From assembly GCA_027694045.1 (NCBI GenBank), contig JAQEWB010000001.1, forward strand, positions 806,001-870,000: DNA of 64,000 nucleotides. Reading direction: 5' to 3'. Under the pieces are notes generated by a model. It ran no database searches, was not told the origin of the DNA, and worked only from the letters and a program-made list of their open reading frames with translations. This stretch comes from Bacillaceae bacterium OF18-1A. GTDB lineage: Bacteria; Bacillota; Bacilli; Bacillales; Bacillaceae_G. Shown here in pieces: positions 8,621-16,970 of this stretch. Both the position numbers and the translations under genes were made by a program. Each line of letters begins with the position of its first letter. Positions within the stretch are counted from its first letter, which is position 1.

Positions 8621-9352
8621 CTAGTCATTTTTCGTAAAGTAAGAAACGAAACGAAGAATTTCTAAGTATAACCATACTAATGTAAGCATTAGTCCCATTG
8701 CAGTGTACCACTCCATATATTTTGGAGCTTGGCTACGTGCACCATTTTCGATTAAATCGAAATCTAGCAATAAGTTTAATGAAGCCACTACAATAACAAC
8801 CGCACTAATGATAATACCGATTGTTCCACCTTGGTGAATGTATGGAACAGTAACACCAAACATGTTTAGTAGGAATACGATTAAATACATAACCATAATT
8901 CCAAGTGTTGCTGCCATAACGCCTGTACGGAATTTATCCGTTACTTTCACTACGCGTGTCGCATATAACACTAACATCGCAAATAAAATTGAGATTGTTA
9001 GTAATACAGCGTTTAAAACGATAGAATCTTGGAACTTCATTGCATAGACTGCTGAAATGCTTCCTAACACAATTCCTTCTACCGCCGCATAGATTGGCGC
9101 ACCAAAAGGTGAAATACGCGGGAAGAACATAGATGCAAATGCGATAATTGCCGCAATAATTAAAGCACCAATTAATACTGGCATCTTCATCGTACCTTGC
9201 GACATCTGTATGTATGAATAGACAGACGTTGCAAGTAGCAAGATAAGCATAATGAACGTTTTGCCTACTGTTCCGCCAATAGTCATCGCAGAAGCACTTG
9301 CTCCTTCTTTACGAAATGCCTCTTTTTTCAACATTGGATTAGATGTTCTCAT
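8621..9352 (-). CDS. Bax inhibitor-1/YccA family membrane protein
   Basis: A 243-aa integral membrane protein with seven predicted transmembrane helices (roughly residues 29-47, 57-76, 83-102, 110-130, 142-163, 172-196 and 213-236). It belongs to the BaxI_1 branch of the Bax inhibitor-1/YccA/YetJ superfamily, some members of which are pH-gated calcium leak channels. The N-terminus begins with the family-typical RTSNPML. An acidic pair in the fifth to seventh helices (LLDFDLIENGA) is conserved in the family. It is a single-gene unit bounded by a strong terminator. Calcium transport here is inferred from family only. Confidence 0.88.
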   Translation of the reverse strand: MRTSNPMLKKEAFRKEGASASAMTIGGTVGKTFIMLILLLATSVYSYIQMSQGTMKMPVLIGALIIAAIIAFASMFFPRISPFGAPIYAAVEGIVLGSISAVYAMKFQDSIVLNAVLLTISILFAMLVLYATRVVKVTDKFRTGVMAATLGIMVMYLIVFLLNMFGVTVPYIHQGGTIGIIISAVVIVVASLNLLLDFDLIENGARSQAPKYMEWYTAMGLMLTLVWLYLEILRFVSYFTKND

Positions 9353-9427
9353 TTTTTCCCTCCTAAAATAGATTCTACCAATAGTGTAAAGTTTTTTTCT
9401 TTACTTTTCAATATATGCAGCTTGTTT

Positions 9428-11323
9428 TTATTTTAAACCTTCAACTATGTCTGATAGTTCACTCCATCGTTCCATCGTTTTTTCTAGATCTTCTTCTGTT
9501 TTTTGCTGCGCTTCAGACAATTCTTGAGCTTTCGTAAAATCAGAACCAACATTCGCAAGTTCTTCTCCAATCGATTCAAGTTTCTCTTCCAGCTCTGCAA
9601 TTGTATCTTCAATTGTTTCCCATTCACGCTGCTCGTTGTATGAAAGTTTGCGTTTACGTTGCTGTTTCGGAGCTTCTTCAACTACTTTTTTCTCTTTTTG
9701 AACTTCCGCTTTCTCAATAAGTTCTCTCGTTTTTTCCATTTCTAAATAATCCGTATAGCTACCTAGAAATTCACGCACTTCTCCCTCGCCAGAGAAGATG
9801 AACAATTCATCTACCACTTTATCTAAGAAGTAACGGTCATGCGATACAGTTAAAACGACGCCTGGAAAATCTTCTAAATAATCTTCTAATACTGTTAATG
9901 TTTGTGTATCTAGATCATTTGTAGGCTCGTCCAGTAATAGTACGTTCGGTTCTCCCATTAATATACGTAATAAATATAAACGTCTTCTTTCACCACCGGA
10001 TAGTTTACCAAGCGGTGTACCATGTGAATGTGGTGGGAATAAGAATCGCTCTAACATTTGCGATGCACCGATTACTTTTCCATCTGTCGTATGAATCACT
10101 TCCGCAATTTCTTTAATGTATTCAATCATGCGTTGATTTAAATTCATCTCTTCATTTTCTTGTGTATAATAAGCGATTTTTACTGTTTGTCCAACTTCGA
10201 TTTCACCACTATCAGGAGATAGCTTACCTGCAAGCATATTTAATAGCGAAGATTTCCCGCTCCCATTCGCTCCAATAATTCCGATTCGATCGCCAGGTTT
10301 CACAATATGATTAAAGTTGTATAATACCGTTTTATCACCAAACTTTTTCGTTACATCTTTTAACTCCAATACTTTTTTTCCAAGGCGACTACCGCTAAGA
10401 GCAATATCAACTGACTGTTTTGCAGCTGGCCCTTCTTGCCCTTTTAGCTCTTCAAAGCGCTGAATACGTGCTTTTTGTTTTGTTGAACGAGCTTTTGCAC
10501 CACGGCGAATCCACGCTAGTTCACGACGATATAAATTTTGACGTTTGGATTCTTGCGCAATTTCTTGTTCCTCACGCAATGCTTTCGCTTCTAAAAACGT
10601 ACTATAGTTCCCTTCATAACTATACAGTTTTCCATTATCTAATTCGAAAATACGATTCGTCACACGATCTAAGAAATAACGATCATGGGTTACTAGTAAT
10701 ACTGCACCTGTATATCTTGCTAAATATTCTTCTAACCACTCAACTGTCTCATGGTCAAGATGGTTCGTAGGCTCATCTAAAATTAATAAATCCGGCGTTT
10801 CAATAAAACATTGTGCCATTGCAATACGTTTTTTCTGTCCACCAGATAGATTTCCAACAATTGCTGTAAAATCAGTAATTCCTAATTTAGTTAATAACGA
10901 CTTTGCATTCGCATTTGCTTCCCATGCATTCATCGCATCCATGCGCTGTTGCACTGCAAATAATCGCTCTTGCACTTTCTCATTACTTGGATCTTTTTCA
11001 ATATGCAGTAGCGCTTCTTCATATTCACGAAGTAAACGAATTAACGGCGTATCACCATGAAATACTTGCTCTAGTACCGTTAAATTCTCATCAAAATTTG
11101 GTTGCTGCGATAAATAACTAATCGTATAACCACGTGTATGAGTCATATCACCAGTGTCAGGAATTTCAGCCCCTGCAATAATTTTTAATAATGTCGATTT
11201 ACCAGTACCATTTACACCAATAATTCCAGCACGTTGCCCTTCTGCAATACTAAATGATAATCCATCAAATAATGGTTTTTCTCCATAGGATTTCGATAAG
11301 TTTTCCACAGTTAACATTTTCAT
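9428..11323 (-). CDS. yfmR: ABC-F ribosome-associated ATPase YfmR (Uup-like)
   Basis: A 631-aa ABC-F protein with two ATPase domains and no membrane part. Domain 1 has Walker A GVNGTGKST at 36-44, signature LSGGQ and Walker B ILDEPTNHLD. Domain 2 has GANGSGKSS, LSGGERRR and LLDEPTNDLD. The linker between them is charged (RRGAKARSTKQKAR), and the C-terminus (about 550-631) is a coiled coil as in Uup/YfmR. YfmR is reported to relieve ribosome stalling together with EF-P. I start at the ATG whose first bases overlap the ypgQ stop as ATGA; a GTG five codons earlier is possible. Co-transcribed with ypgQ. Confidence 0.9.
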   Translation of the reverse strand: MKMLTVENLSKSYGEKPLFDGLSFSIAEGQRAGIIGVNGTGKSTLLKIIAGAEIPDTGDMTHTRGYTISYLSQQPNFDENLTVLEQVFHGDTPLIRLLREYEEALLHIEKDPSNEKVQERLFAVQQRMDAMNAWEANANAKSLLTKLGITDFTAIVGNLSGGQKKRIAMAQCFIETPDLLILDEPTNHLDHETVEWLEEYLARYTGAVLLVTHDRYFLDRVTNRIFELDNGKLYSYEGNYSTFLEAKALREEQEIAQESKRQNLYRRELAWIRRGAKARSTKQKARIQRFEELKGQEGPAAKQSVDIALSGSRLGKKVLELKDVTKKFGDKTVLYNFNHIVKPGDRIGIIGANGSGKSSLLNMLAGKLSPDSGEIEVGQTVKIAYYTQENEEMNLNQRMIEYIKEIAEVIHTTDGKVIGASQMLERFLFPPHSHGTPLGKLSGGERRRLYLLRILMGEPNVLLLDEPTNDLDTQTLTVLEDYLEDFPGVVLTVSHDRYFLDKVVDELFIFSGEGEVREFLGSYTDYLEMEKTRELIEKAEVQKEKKVVEEAPKQQRKRKLSYNEQREWETIEDTIAELEEKLESIGEELANVGSDFTKAQELSEAQQKTEEDLEKTMERWSELSDIVEGLK

Positions 11324-11967
11324 ATTTGTGCATTCCACTCTTTCATAAATTGTTCAATAAACTGTTCCATATAACGATGACGAATTTCAGCCTCTTGTTT
11401 AGCTGCATTCGTATTCATTAAGTCTTTTAATTTTAAAAGTTTTTCATAAAAATGATTTAAAGATGGATCATTATTTTTTCTATATTCTTCTTTCGTCATC
11501 ATTTCACGTGGCGGAATAGTTGGGTCATACATTAATCGTCCTTTCGCTCCACCATATGCAAATGTACGCGCGATTCCAATTGCCCCAAGAGCATCTAGAC
11601 GGTCCGCATCTTGAACAAGTTTTCCTTCTAGTGAATCAACTGTCCCGCCATGGCCACCTTTATAAGACATATTGGTGATAATATGAAGAATATGTTTACT
11701 TTCCTCTTCGTCAACACTTAACTCTTCTAACCAATCAGAAACTTTTTTCAATCCTGCTTCTTCACTTTCATTTAACTTTTCATCTGCCACATCATGAAGT
11801 AATGCTGCCATTTCAATTATAAAACGATTTCCACCTTCCTGCTCAGATAAAGAAATCGCCAGTTTATGTACACGTTCAATATGATACCAATCATGCCCAC
11901 TGGCATCTTTTTCTAAAATATGTTTTACAAAAGTAATTGTTTTTTGAATTTTTTCTTGTTTTGTCAT
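11320..11967 (-). CDS. ypgQ: HD-domain phosphohydrolase YpgQ
   Basis: A 215-aa HD-superfamily metal-dependent phosphohydrolase. The metal ligands are in HDWYHIERVH (residue about 25), LLHDVADEK (about 75) and QDADRLDALG (about 121). The family includes B. subtilis YpgQ, described as a nucleotide pyrophosphohydrolase, and E. coli YedJ. The start MTKQEK is chosen because GGGTGAAG precedes it at correct spacing; 13 further codons upstream lack a site. Its stop overlaps yfmR by ATGA. Cytosolic; substrate by family only. Confidence 0.87.
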   Translation of the reverse strand: MTKQEKIQKTITFVKHILEKDASGHDWYHIERVHKLAISLSEQEGGNRFIIEMAALLHDVADEKLNESEEAGLKKVSDWLEELSVDEEESKHILHIITNMSYKGGHGGTVDSLEGKLVQDADRLDALGAIGIARTFAYGGAKGRLMYDPTIPPREMMTKEEYRKNNDPSLNHFYEKLLKLKDLMNTNAAKQEAEIRHRYMEQFIEQFMKEWNAQI

Positions 11968-12076
11968 TTTATCTTCACCCAGTTTCTTATTGTAACACGC
12001 CCGCATTTTTTCATCACATATTTTCTTGTCCGCCCATACACTAGGTGGTAGGCACCATCATGAAGGAGGAATAAAC

Positions 12077-12727
12077 ATGTTCTATAATAATCAACCGCCT
12101 TACCCACAACAACCATTTTATCCTCAACAACAGGAACAGAGATACACAGAACAGTATGAGGATCAAGAATTACAACAGCAAGAACAAAATTCATATGCAA
12201 CACCACAAAATCAAGAGACTGAATATCAGCAAAATCCATATGATACACACCAAAATTATGCATATCCTCAAAACCCATATGTAGCACCACAAAATCAACC
12301 ACAACAATATCAACAAAATCCATATACAGCTCAACCGCAATATCAACAGCAAATGTATCAACCAAACTACGATGCACGTGTCTCACCACCAAAACCACCA
12401 ACACTTGACCCGACGCAACCACAAATTTTACCACCTGGACCAACATTCGATATTACACAACCACAAATCTTACCACCTGGACCTATTACTGAACCAACAC
12501 AACAACAAATCCAGCAACTTGTCGGTACACAGTTCTTACCGTTTAAAAAACCTGTACTAGATTTCGTAAAGCCTTGGGTAGATTACGGCTTAAATGAAGC
12601 GAAACATACATCACACAAACATGCTTTAACTGAGGTTGCTGCAATTATGTTCTTAGTTGGTAAAGGATTCAACCCAACGATTGCTCATTATATTGTTGAA
12701 TCTTGGGAGAAGAACGAGCAGTTTTAA
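12077..12727 (+). CDS. Q/P/Y-rich protein, probable spore coat component (YppG-like)
   Basis: A 216-aa protein preceded by a strong AAGGAGG. Residues 1-105 are low-complexity Gln/Pro/Tyr/Asn with YxxxQNPY-type repeats. Residues 108-145 contain two copies of TQPQILPPGP. The last 70 residues are an ordinary folded, mostly helical segment (HALTEVAAIMFLVGKG, NPTIAHYIVESWEK). Low-complexity QPY tails with a structured end are typical of bacillus spore coat proteins such as YppG, whose neighbours ypgQ and ypiP lie nearby in B. subtilis. Coat localisation is inferred; sporulation-specific promoter motifs were not resolved. Confidence 0.6.
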   Translation: MFYNNQPPYPQQPFYPQQQEQRYTEQYEDQELQQQEQNSYATPQNQETEYQQNPYDTHQNYAYPQNPYVAPQNQPQQYQQNPYTAQPQYQQQMYQPNYDARVSPPKPPTLDPTQPQILPPGPTFDITQPQILPPGPITEPTQQQIQQLVGTQFLPFKKPVLDFVKPWVDYGLNEAKHTSHKHALTEVAAIMFLVGKGFNPTIAHYIVESWEKNEQF

Positions 12728-12758
12728 GGTTGTTCATTTTGCTTTTAGTAAAACTACA

Positions 12759-12801
12759 AAAGTGCCACAAATACCTGTTATACAAGTATTCATGGCACTT
12801 T
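12759..12801 (+). terminator. Terminator of the Q/P-rich gene
   Basis: Stem AAGTGCCA..AATAC/GTATT..TGGCACTT followed by a T run, 30 bp after the stop. Confidence 0.8.
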
Positions 12802-12812
12802 TTATCCTTTTC

Positions 12813-12879
12813 GGCAAGAAGACTCCATCTGATTTGTGTTACGGGTGAAACCCAACAATTCAGGTGGAGATGAATTGCC
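12813..12879. repeat. Structured inverted-repeat element of unknown family
   Basis: Three nested stems: GGCAA/TTGCC (12813-12817 with 12875-12879), CTCCATCTGA/TCAGGTGGAG (12823-12832 with 12860-12869, one G-T) and GGGT/ACCC closing a GAA loop (12843-12853). The layout resembles an RNA or the subterminal hairpin of an IS200/IS605-type element remnant. No transposase or TnpB frame is present nearby. Confidence 0.5.
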
Positions 12880-13208
12880 ATCAGAAGGTAGGCTGAACGC
12901 TTTTGTTTCGCTCGTAATAATTTTTGAGGGCGAATGTTTGTTTCTTTTTTTGTCTTACGATTGTTTTTATTTTATTGGTGAGCAAATAATACCCTTCTCT
13001 TTCTTTTAGTTTGTTTCAATTCTATATGTATTTGGCTTTTCTAAACCAACTTGAATTGCACCTTTTTGTTGGATTAAACAGAGAGTGGGGTTCTATATTT
13101 AATAAGAATCCCATTAGAGATACACTATATTTTTTATAAACCATACCACCATCTCTAAAGTTTGATATAATCATACAGTTATTAATAGCAACTAGGGAGA
13201 TATACAGC

Positions 13209-13550
13209 ATGAACAATACAAATATGCCAAAAGAAATAGAAACGGCTAAGCGGACTCCATTCGCTTCGATACCGAAGAAATTCATCGGTATTGGTAAGAT
13301 TGTAAAAAAACAAACAAAAGTGGAGCGTCCTACATTAACCCAAGACGAACAAGAAATTATTGAAAACAAGTTATTATGTGCGTACCTTTCTGAAGAGAAG
13401 ATATCAATTACTTACTATAGAGATGGTCATTTGCTAACTAGATATATGACTGTAACTGACATAAATCCGATAAAAAATTTAATCACTTGTACTGATACAT
13501 CCTATAACAGAATTTTTCTTAATTTTATAGATATAATTGATTTAAGCTAA
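13209..13550 (+). CDS. YolD-like family protein
   Basis: A 113-aa cytosolic protein. Residues about 40-110 match the YolD-like family pattern (L-T-x-x-E-x-x-I-I-E, ITYYRDG, TVTDINPIKNLI, and a final hydrophobic IDIIDL). YolD proteins often sit next to Y-family DNA polymerases or UV-response genes, but no such partner is here. A GGGAGA site lies eight bases before the ATG. Function unknown; family assignment is by motif memory. Confidence 0.7.
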   Translation: MNNTNMPKEIETAKRTPFASIPKKFIGIGKIVKKQTKVERPTLTQDEQEIIENKLLCAYLSEEKISITYYRDGHLLTRYMTVTDINPIKNLITCTDTSYNRIFLNFIDIIDLS

Positions 13551-13891
13551 AAACATAAAGCTTTCCAAATACAGCCGGAATATCAGACTTTGAAATAGAA
13601 AATCTAAAATTAAGAGACAGTACTATGAAGGTTATGAGATCTATTTTAATGCGTTTCGTTTACTTATTAAAATCATAAACCCTATATGAAAGGCATTATC
13701 TAAAAATAAATTCTAATATGTATACATAAAATGTAAAACGAAAAAACTAGTGTATGACGCAAATAACAAGATAAAACTATTATGTTATAAAAAAGTACAC
13801 CTCTCAAATGAGGTGCACTTCCTTTCGAAAATGGGCTTTTTATTGCTTCATATATCATCCTTTTCAAAATTCCTTATATTATTGTCCTCTA
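13551..13891. other. Intergenic region without a recognisable gene
   Basis: AT-rich spacer between convergent genes. Apart from the terminator at 13793-13820 I see only short interrupted frames. One, around 13610-13685, reads RQYYEGYEIYFNAFRLLIK with no start. Confidence 0.4.
13793..13820 (-). terminator. Terminator of the spoVS-like gene
   Basis: Stem AAGTACACCTC/GAGGTGCACTT with a 6-base loop. On the minus strand it is followed by six T. Confidence 0.75.
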
Positions 13892-14167
13892 CTAAGACCT
13901 TTTCTTTCTAGGACCTACAATTAATTTAATTGCTGTTCTTTCTTGGTTATTAATAGAAATCTCTTGAAATGCTGGAACGAATGCCAAGTCAACGCCACTT
14001 GGAGCAACAAATCCTCTTGCAATCGCAATTGCTTTAATTGCTTGATTTAAAGAACCAGCCCCAATCACTTGAATTTCCACACTACCATTTGCTTTTAGTA
14101 CACCTGCTATTGCACCTGCAACTGAATTTGGACTTGATTTTGAAGATACTTTTAATATATTTTCCAT
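13892..14167 (-). CDS. SpoVS-family protein (stage V sporulation protein S paralogue)
   Basis: A 91-aa protein nearly colinear with SpoVS: LKVSSKSSPNSVAGAIAGVL at the start, IGAGSLNQAIKAIAIARGFVAPSG in the middle and ERTAIKLIVGPR at the end. SpoVS is an Alba-like nucleic-acid-binding protein needed for normal spore development in B. subtilis. The B. cereus group carries several copies. This one has more divergent positions (NGSVEIQ, FVPAFQEISINN) than the canonical protein and sits alone, so I call it a paralogue rather than spoVS itself. A weak purine-rich site precedes the ATG. Confidence 0.9.
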   Translation of the reverse strand: MENILKVSSKSSPNSVAGAIAGVLKANGSVEIQVIGAGSLNQAIKAIAIARGFVAPSGVDLAFVPAFQEISINNQERTAIKLIVGPRKKRS

Positions 14168-14349
14168 GTACGTTGCTCCCTCTATTATTTAATTACTCTT
14201 TCGTTACAAATTAAAATATTTTAACGTATCTTTAACTACTATTCACACCAAAAGCAAACGATGCTATATACCTACATTCATTCGATACTTTCCGTCTTCT
14301 TCCTGCCCAACTATATAAATAAAAAGTAATTATTAAAATCTAATCATTC

Positions 14350-15954
14350 TTACTTCTCCACATAAACCGACTTAACAATCGTACGCTTATAAGGTTTTCC
14401 TTCTTTATTCATCCCCTTTATATCCATCGTAACGTTATATACTCCTGATTGTTTTATATCTTTCAAAGCACCTGTAAATGTATTTGTATTAACATTTTGT
14501 AATGTATTAGATTCAGATACTAGCTTTCCTTCTTTATTAACGACCCTTACTGTTATTGAAAGATCACCTTTCATTTCAGGTGCTGTAGGTGATTTTTTTA
14601 GCTTATACTCTGATTTATTTACTTTGACTTTTGATGGCATTTGAAGAACGAATGGCGCATCATTTTTGTAATCACTTAAAATCAGATACGCATCTTTCTG
14701 CTGCTTCGTCATCATTTTAACTTTCCATTCTCCTGCTTCCATTTTATCAAATTGAAAAGTTTTAATTGTTGCCCCATTAAAGAAAGATTCACCTTCGCCA
14801 GTAGTTACAGCACTATCTTTATTTGTATACACTTTTCCTTTTGGAGATATCATTTGTATTTCTGCATCGGCAGAAGCTGTTAATACAGAAACGATCCCTT
14901 CCGCCTTTTTATCAACGGCTACAGTTTGCTCGATCCACTGATTTTGTGGCAATTCTCCTCCTAAAATACTTTGATTAGCAGTTGTATTTAATTGTTCTAT
15001 ATTTTCTTCTGAACTATTATTTGGTGCCACTAAAGCTGGTATAGTTACATTTGCATTACGTAAATATGGTTCAATTCGCGAGAAAACAGCCGATCCTTTT
15101 CGTATATTGTCATGATCAAACTTTGAATCTGTAAATAAATGTGTACCGTACGGTAATTTCGCGCTCCATTCATTTACTAATCCATCATTCGAACCGTACG
15201 ATGACAAATATAATCCGCCCATAGATAAAGCAGAAAATACTGGTCCCCAACTTGTACCAGTAGCTGTATAGTAACGATTTAATTTAACCGCTGGATTATT
15301 GTCTATCGTTGAACGAAATTTTGCCATTTCCCCTATTTGTAACGAGTACGTACCATCATCTTTTTGACCTAATATAGAAGCGAGCCATCCCGCCCACCAA
15401 CTATACGATAAGTCCGCTAAATTTGATCCGTGATGCGGCGTAGCAAGGGTAACCACATTTCCAACAAATCGATTCGCACCATATCCCACTAATGCCGCTT
15501 GTGTATCAATGCCACCTTTACTATGCGCTACAATATTAACTTTTTTGCCGAAATGATTATATATTTCTTCAAGTTTTTGTGCTAATAATTTTCCATTATC
15601 CCATTGACTAGCGGATCCTTTCCCCGCAGCATCATATAATTGAATAAATACAGTTTGATAACCAGCTTTCAAAGCATAGTCATACATATCATTCATATCG
15701 TGATATACTGTCTTTCCATACCAACTATCTGCATTACCATTCCTTCCTTGCACAAAGAGAATTGGAGGTTTATTCTCATCATAATTAGCTGGTTTTTGAC
15801 CTAAAAACCAATCACCAGGTGTAAATACTTCTGTATCTGGAAATCCCATTTTAAGCTCTTTTACTTCTTCAGCCATTACCTTCGCGCTCATAACCATTGG
15901 ACCCATAATAATAAATGCGAGAAGTAATAACATACACCTTTGCAAAATCCTCAT
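14350..15954 (-). CDS. Secreted alpha/beta-hydrolase lipase
   Basis: A 534-aa exported lipase-like protein. The N-terminus is a signal peptide (RILQR, then a hydrophobic core MLLLLAFIIMGPMVM, cleavage near VMAEE). The hydrolase domain (about 45-310) has an oxyanion region PPILFVQGRNG, the nucleophile elbow VAHSKGGID (Ser in HSKGG) and ATPHHGSNLADL, typical of triacylglycerol lipases; a His-containing DSKFDHDN is a candidate catalytic His. Residues about 330-534 are beta-rich and may be a binding or stalk domain. I start at MRIL because AAAGGGGG lies seven bases ahead; earlier in-frame ATG codons overlap that site. Monocistronic. Confidence 0.85.
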   Translation of the reverse strand: MRILQRCMLLLLAFIIMGPMVMSAKVMAEEVKELKMGFPDTEVFTPGDWFLGQKPANYDENKPPILFVQGRNGNADSWYGKTVYHDMNDMYDYALKAGYQTVFIQLYDAAGKGSASQWDNGKLLAQKLEEIYNHFGKKVNIVAHSKGGIDTQAALVGYGANRFVGNVVTLATPHHGSNLADLSYSWWAGWLASILGQKDDGTYSLQIGEMAKFRSTIDNNPAVKLNRYYTATGTSWGPVFSALSMGGLYLSSYGSNDGLVNEWSAKLPYGTHLFTDSKFDHDNIRKGSAVFSRIEPYLRNANVTIPALVAPNNSSEENIEQLNTTANQSILGGELPQNQWIEQTVAVDKKAEGIVSVLTASADAEIQMISPKGKVYTNKDSAVTTGEGESFFNGATIKTFQFDKMEAGEWKVKMMTKQQKDAYLILSDYKNDAPFVLQMPSKVKVNKSEYKLKKSPTAPEMKGDLSITVRVVNKEGKLVSESNTLQNVNTNTFTGALKDIKQSGVYNVTMDIKGMNKEGKPYKRTIVKSVYVEK

Positions 15955-16130
15955 TAACATTCCCCCTTTTCTGAAAGGAAGTACTATTTTCACTCTATTT
16001 ATTTCTAGCTTACTTTTGCAAGTACAATAAATAGTAACTATCCTTTCTTATGAAACGTTATTCTCCCAACCTTTACTCATTCCTGTTCTCAGCAAGCGCC
16101 TAAAAAATTTCTCAATATTTTTCTAGCTAA

Positions 16131-16180
16131 AAAAGCTGCGTATAAAAGGTCTATTTCATAACCTTTTATACGCAGCTTTT
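16131..16180 (-). terminator. Terminator of the 69-aa gene
   Basis: Long perfect stem AAAAGCTGCGTATAAAAGGT/ACCTTTTATACGCAGCTTTT. The minus-strand transcript ends in a T run. Confidence 0.9.
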
Positions 16181-16183
16181 CAT

Positions 16184-16393
16184 TTATAATTCAATAATAT
16201 ACTCTTCATCATATTTATCATATTGTAACCTTGATCCTATTTTTGATTCCGTAACTTGATCCTTTAAAAACGGTGCAGTCTCCATTTTGCTAGTTACAAT
16301 TTCAATACCATATTTTTTTGTTAAATGAGCTAGCTCTATTAAAAACCATTCCCTTCGTAAGGTAACTGGGATATCAAATGTTCGTCTTTTCAT
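16184..16393 (-). CDS. Small hypothetical protein
   Basis: A 69-aa charged, soluble protein beginning MKRRTFDIPVTLRREW and ending DKYDEEYIIEL. The start is set by GAGGTG nine bases upstream; nine further in-frame codons before it overlap that site and are probably not translated. It has its own strong terminator, supporting real expression. I recognise no family. Confidence 0.6.
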   Translation of the reverse strand: MKRRTFDIPVTLRREWFLIELAHLTKKYGIEIVTSKMETAPFLKDQVTESKIGSRLQYDKYDEEYIIEL

Positions 16394-16609
16394 ATATAAT
16401 AACACCTCTTTTATTTTCATAACCTAACAAAATATTACTGAATACATTTATGAAAACTATCATTCATCACTAACAACCAATGAAACATTATAGTATATGC
16501 ATGTCCATTTCAAACGTGCTATTACAAAAATAACATTTTAGTTTACATAAAATAATTATGTAATAGTAGAAAAAGGCTTGTCCCCCTCTTTCTACTGTAG
16601 ATACTTAAA

Positions 16610-16762
16610 TTACGAACATCTTGGTACACCTAAAGCTAAAAACAAGCCTGCTACTCCTGCTGTAATTGGTACTTTTAACGTAATTACATCGTCTACTTTC
16701 GTTACTAAAAAGTACGCATTACCTTCTTGCAATATACAATTCACTAATAATTGGAATTCCAT
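16610..16762 (-). CDS. Unlisted 50-aa small protein
   Basis: An open frame of 50 codons preceded by a near-perfect AAAGGAGG eight bases before the ATG. The product starts MEFQLLVNCILQEGNAYFL and ends LALGVPRCS. It is moderately hydrophobic in its C-terminal half (ITAGVAGLFLALG), so it might touch the membrane. The site quality and typical codon use argue that it is genuine although short. I do not recognise the family. Confidence 0.65.
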   Translation of the reverse strand: MEFQLLVNCILQEGNAYFLVTKVDDVITLKVPITAGVAGLFLALGVPRCS

Positions 16763-16970
16763 TCATATCTCCTCCTTTCAATCGATATACTATAATTTAT
16801 GAAATTTCTTTCAAAAAGTAATAGGATTAACATCTATTTTTCTTTATATATAAATAAAAAACTTTTTAATTGTTAAAAATATCAATTTTCTAAATTCATA
16901 TAAAAACGTGTAATCTCCAATAAATTCCTATATAATCAATAAAGAAAATCTTACAAATGGAGGTATAAAA

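Larger units (their letters stand above)
12728..13208. other. Intergenic region with terminator, structured repeat and ORF fragment
   Basis: It holds the terminator of the Q/P-rich gene, the hairpin element at 12813-12879 and an unusual T-rich tract (12920-13010). A start-less minus-strand reading ends at about 13018 (KGAIQVGLEKPNTYRIETN), which looks protein-like but is interrupted upstream. TATAAT at 13166-13171 is a likely -10 for the next gene. Confidence 0.5.

Noticed and set aside
11964..12446. 160-aa minus-strand frame over the Q/P-rich coat-like gene
   Set aside because: Val/Asp/His-rich composition is the mirror of CAA/CCA/TAT codons; the plus-strand gene has the strong AAGGAGG.
13022..13369. 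115-aa minus-strand frame overlapping the YolD-like gene
   Set aside because: Overlaps the start of a gene with a good site; only a short C-terminal stretch in another frame looks protein-like.
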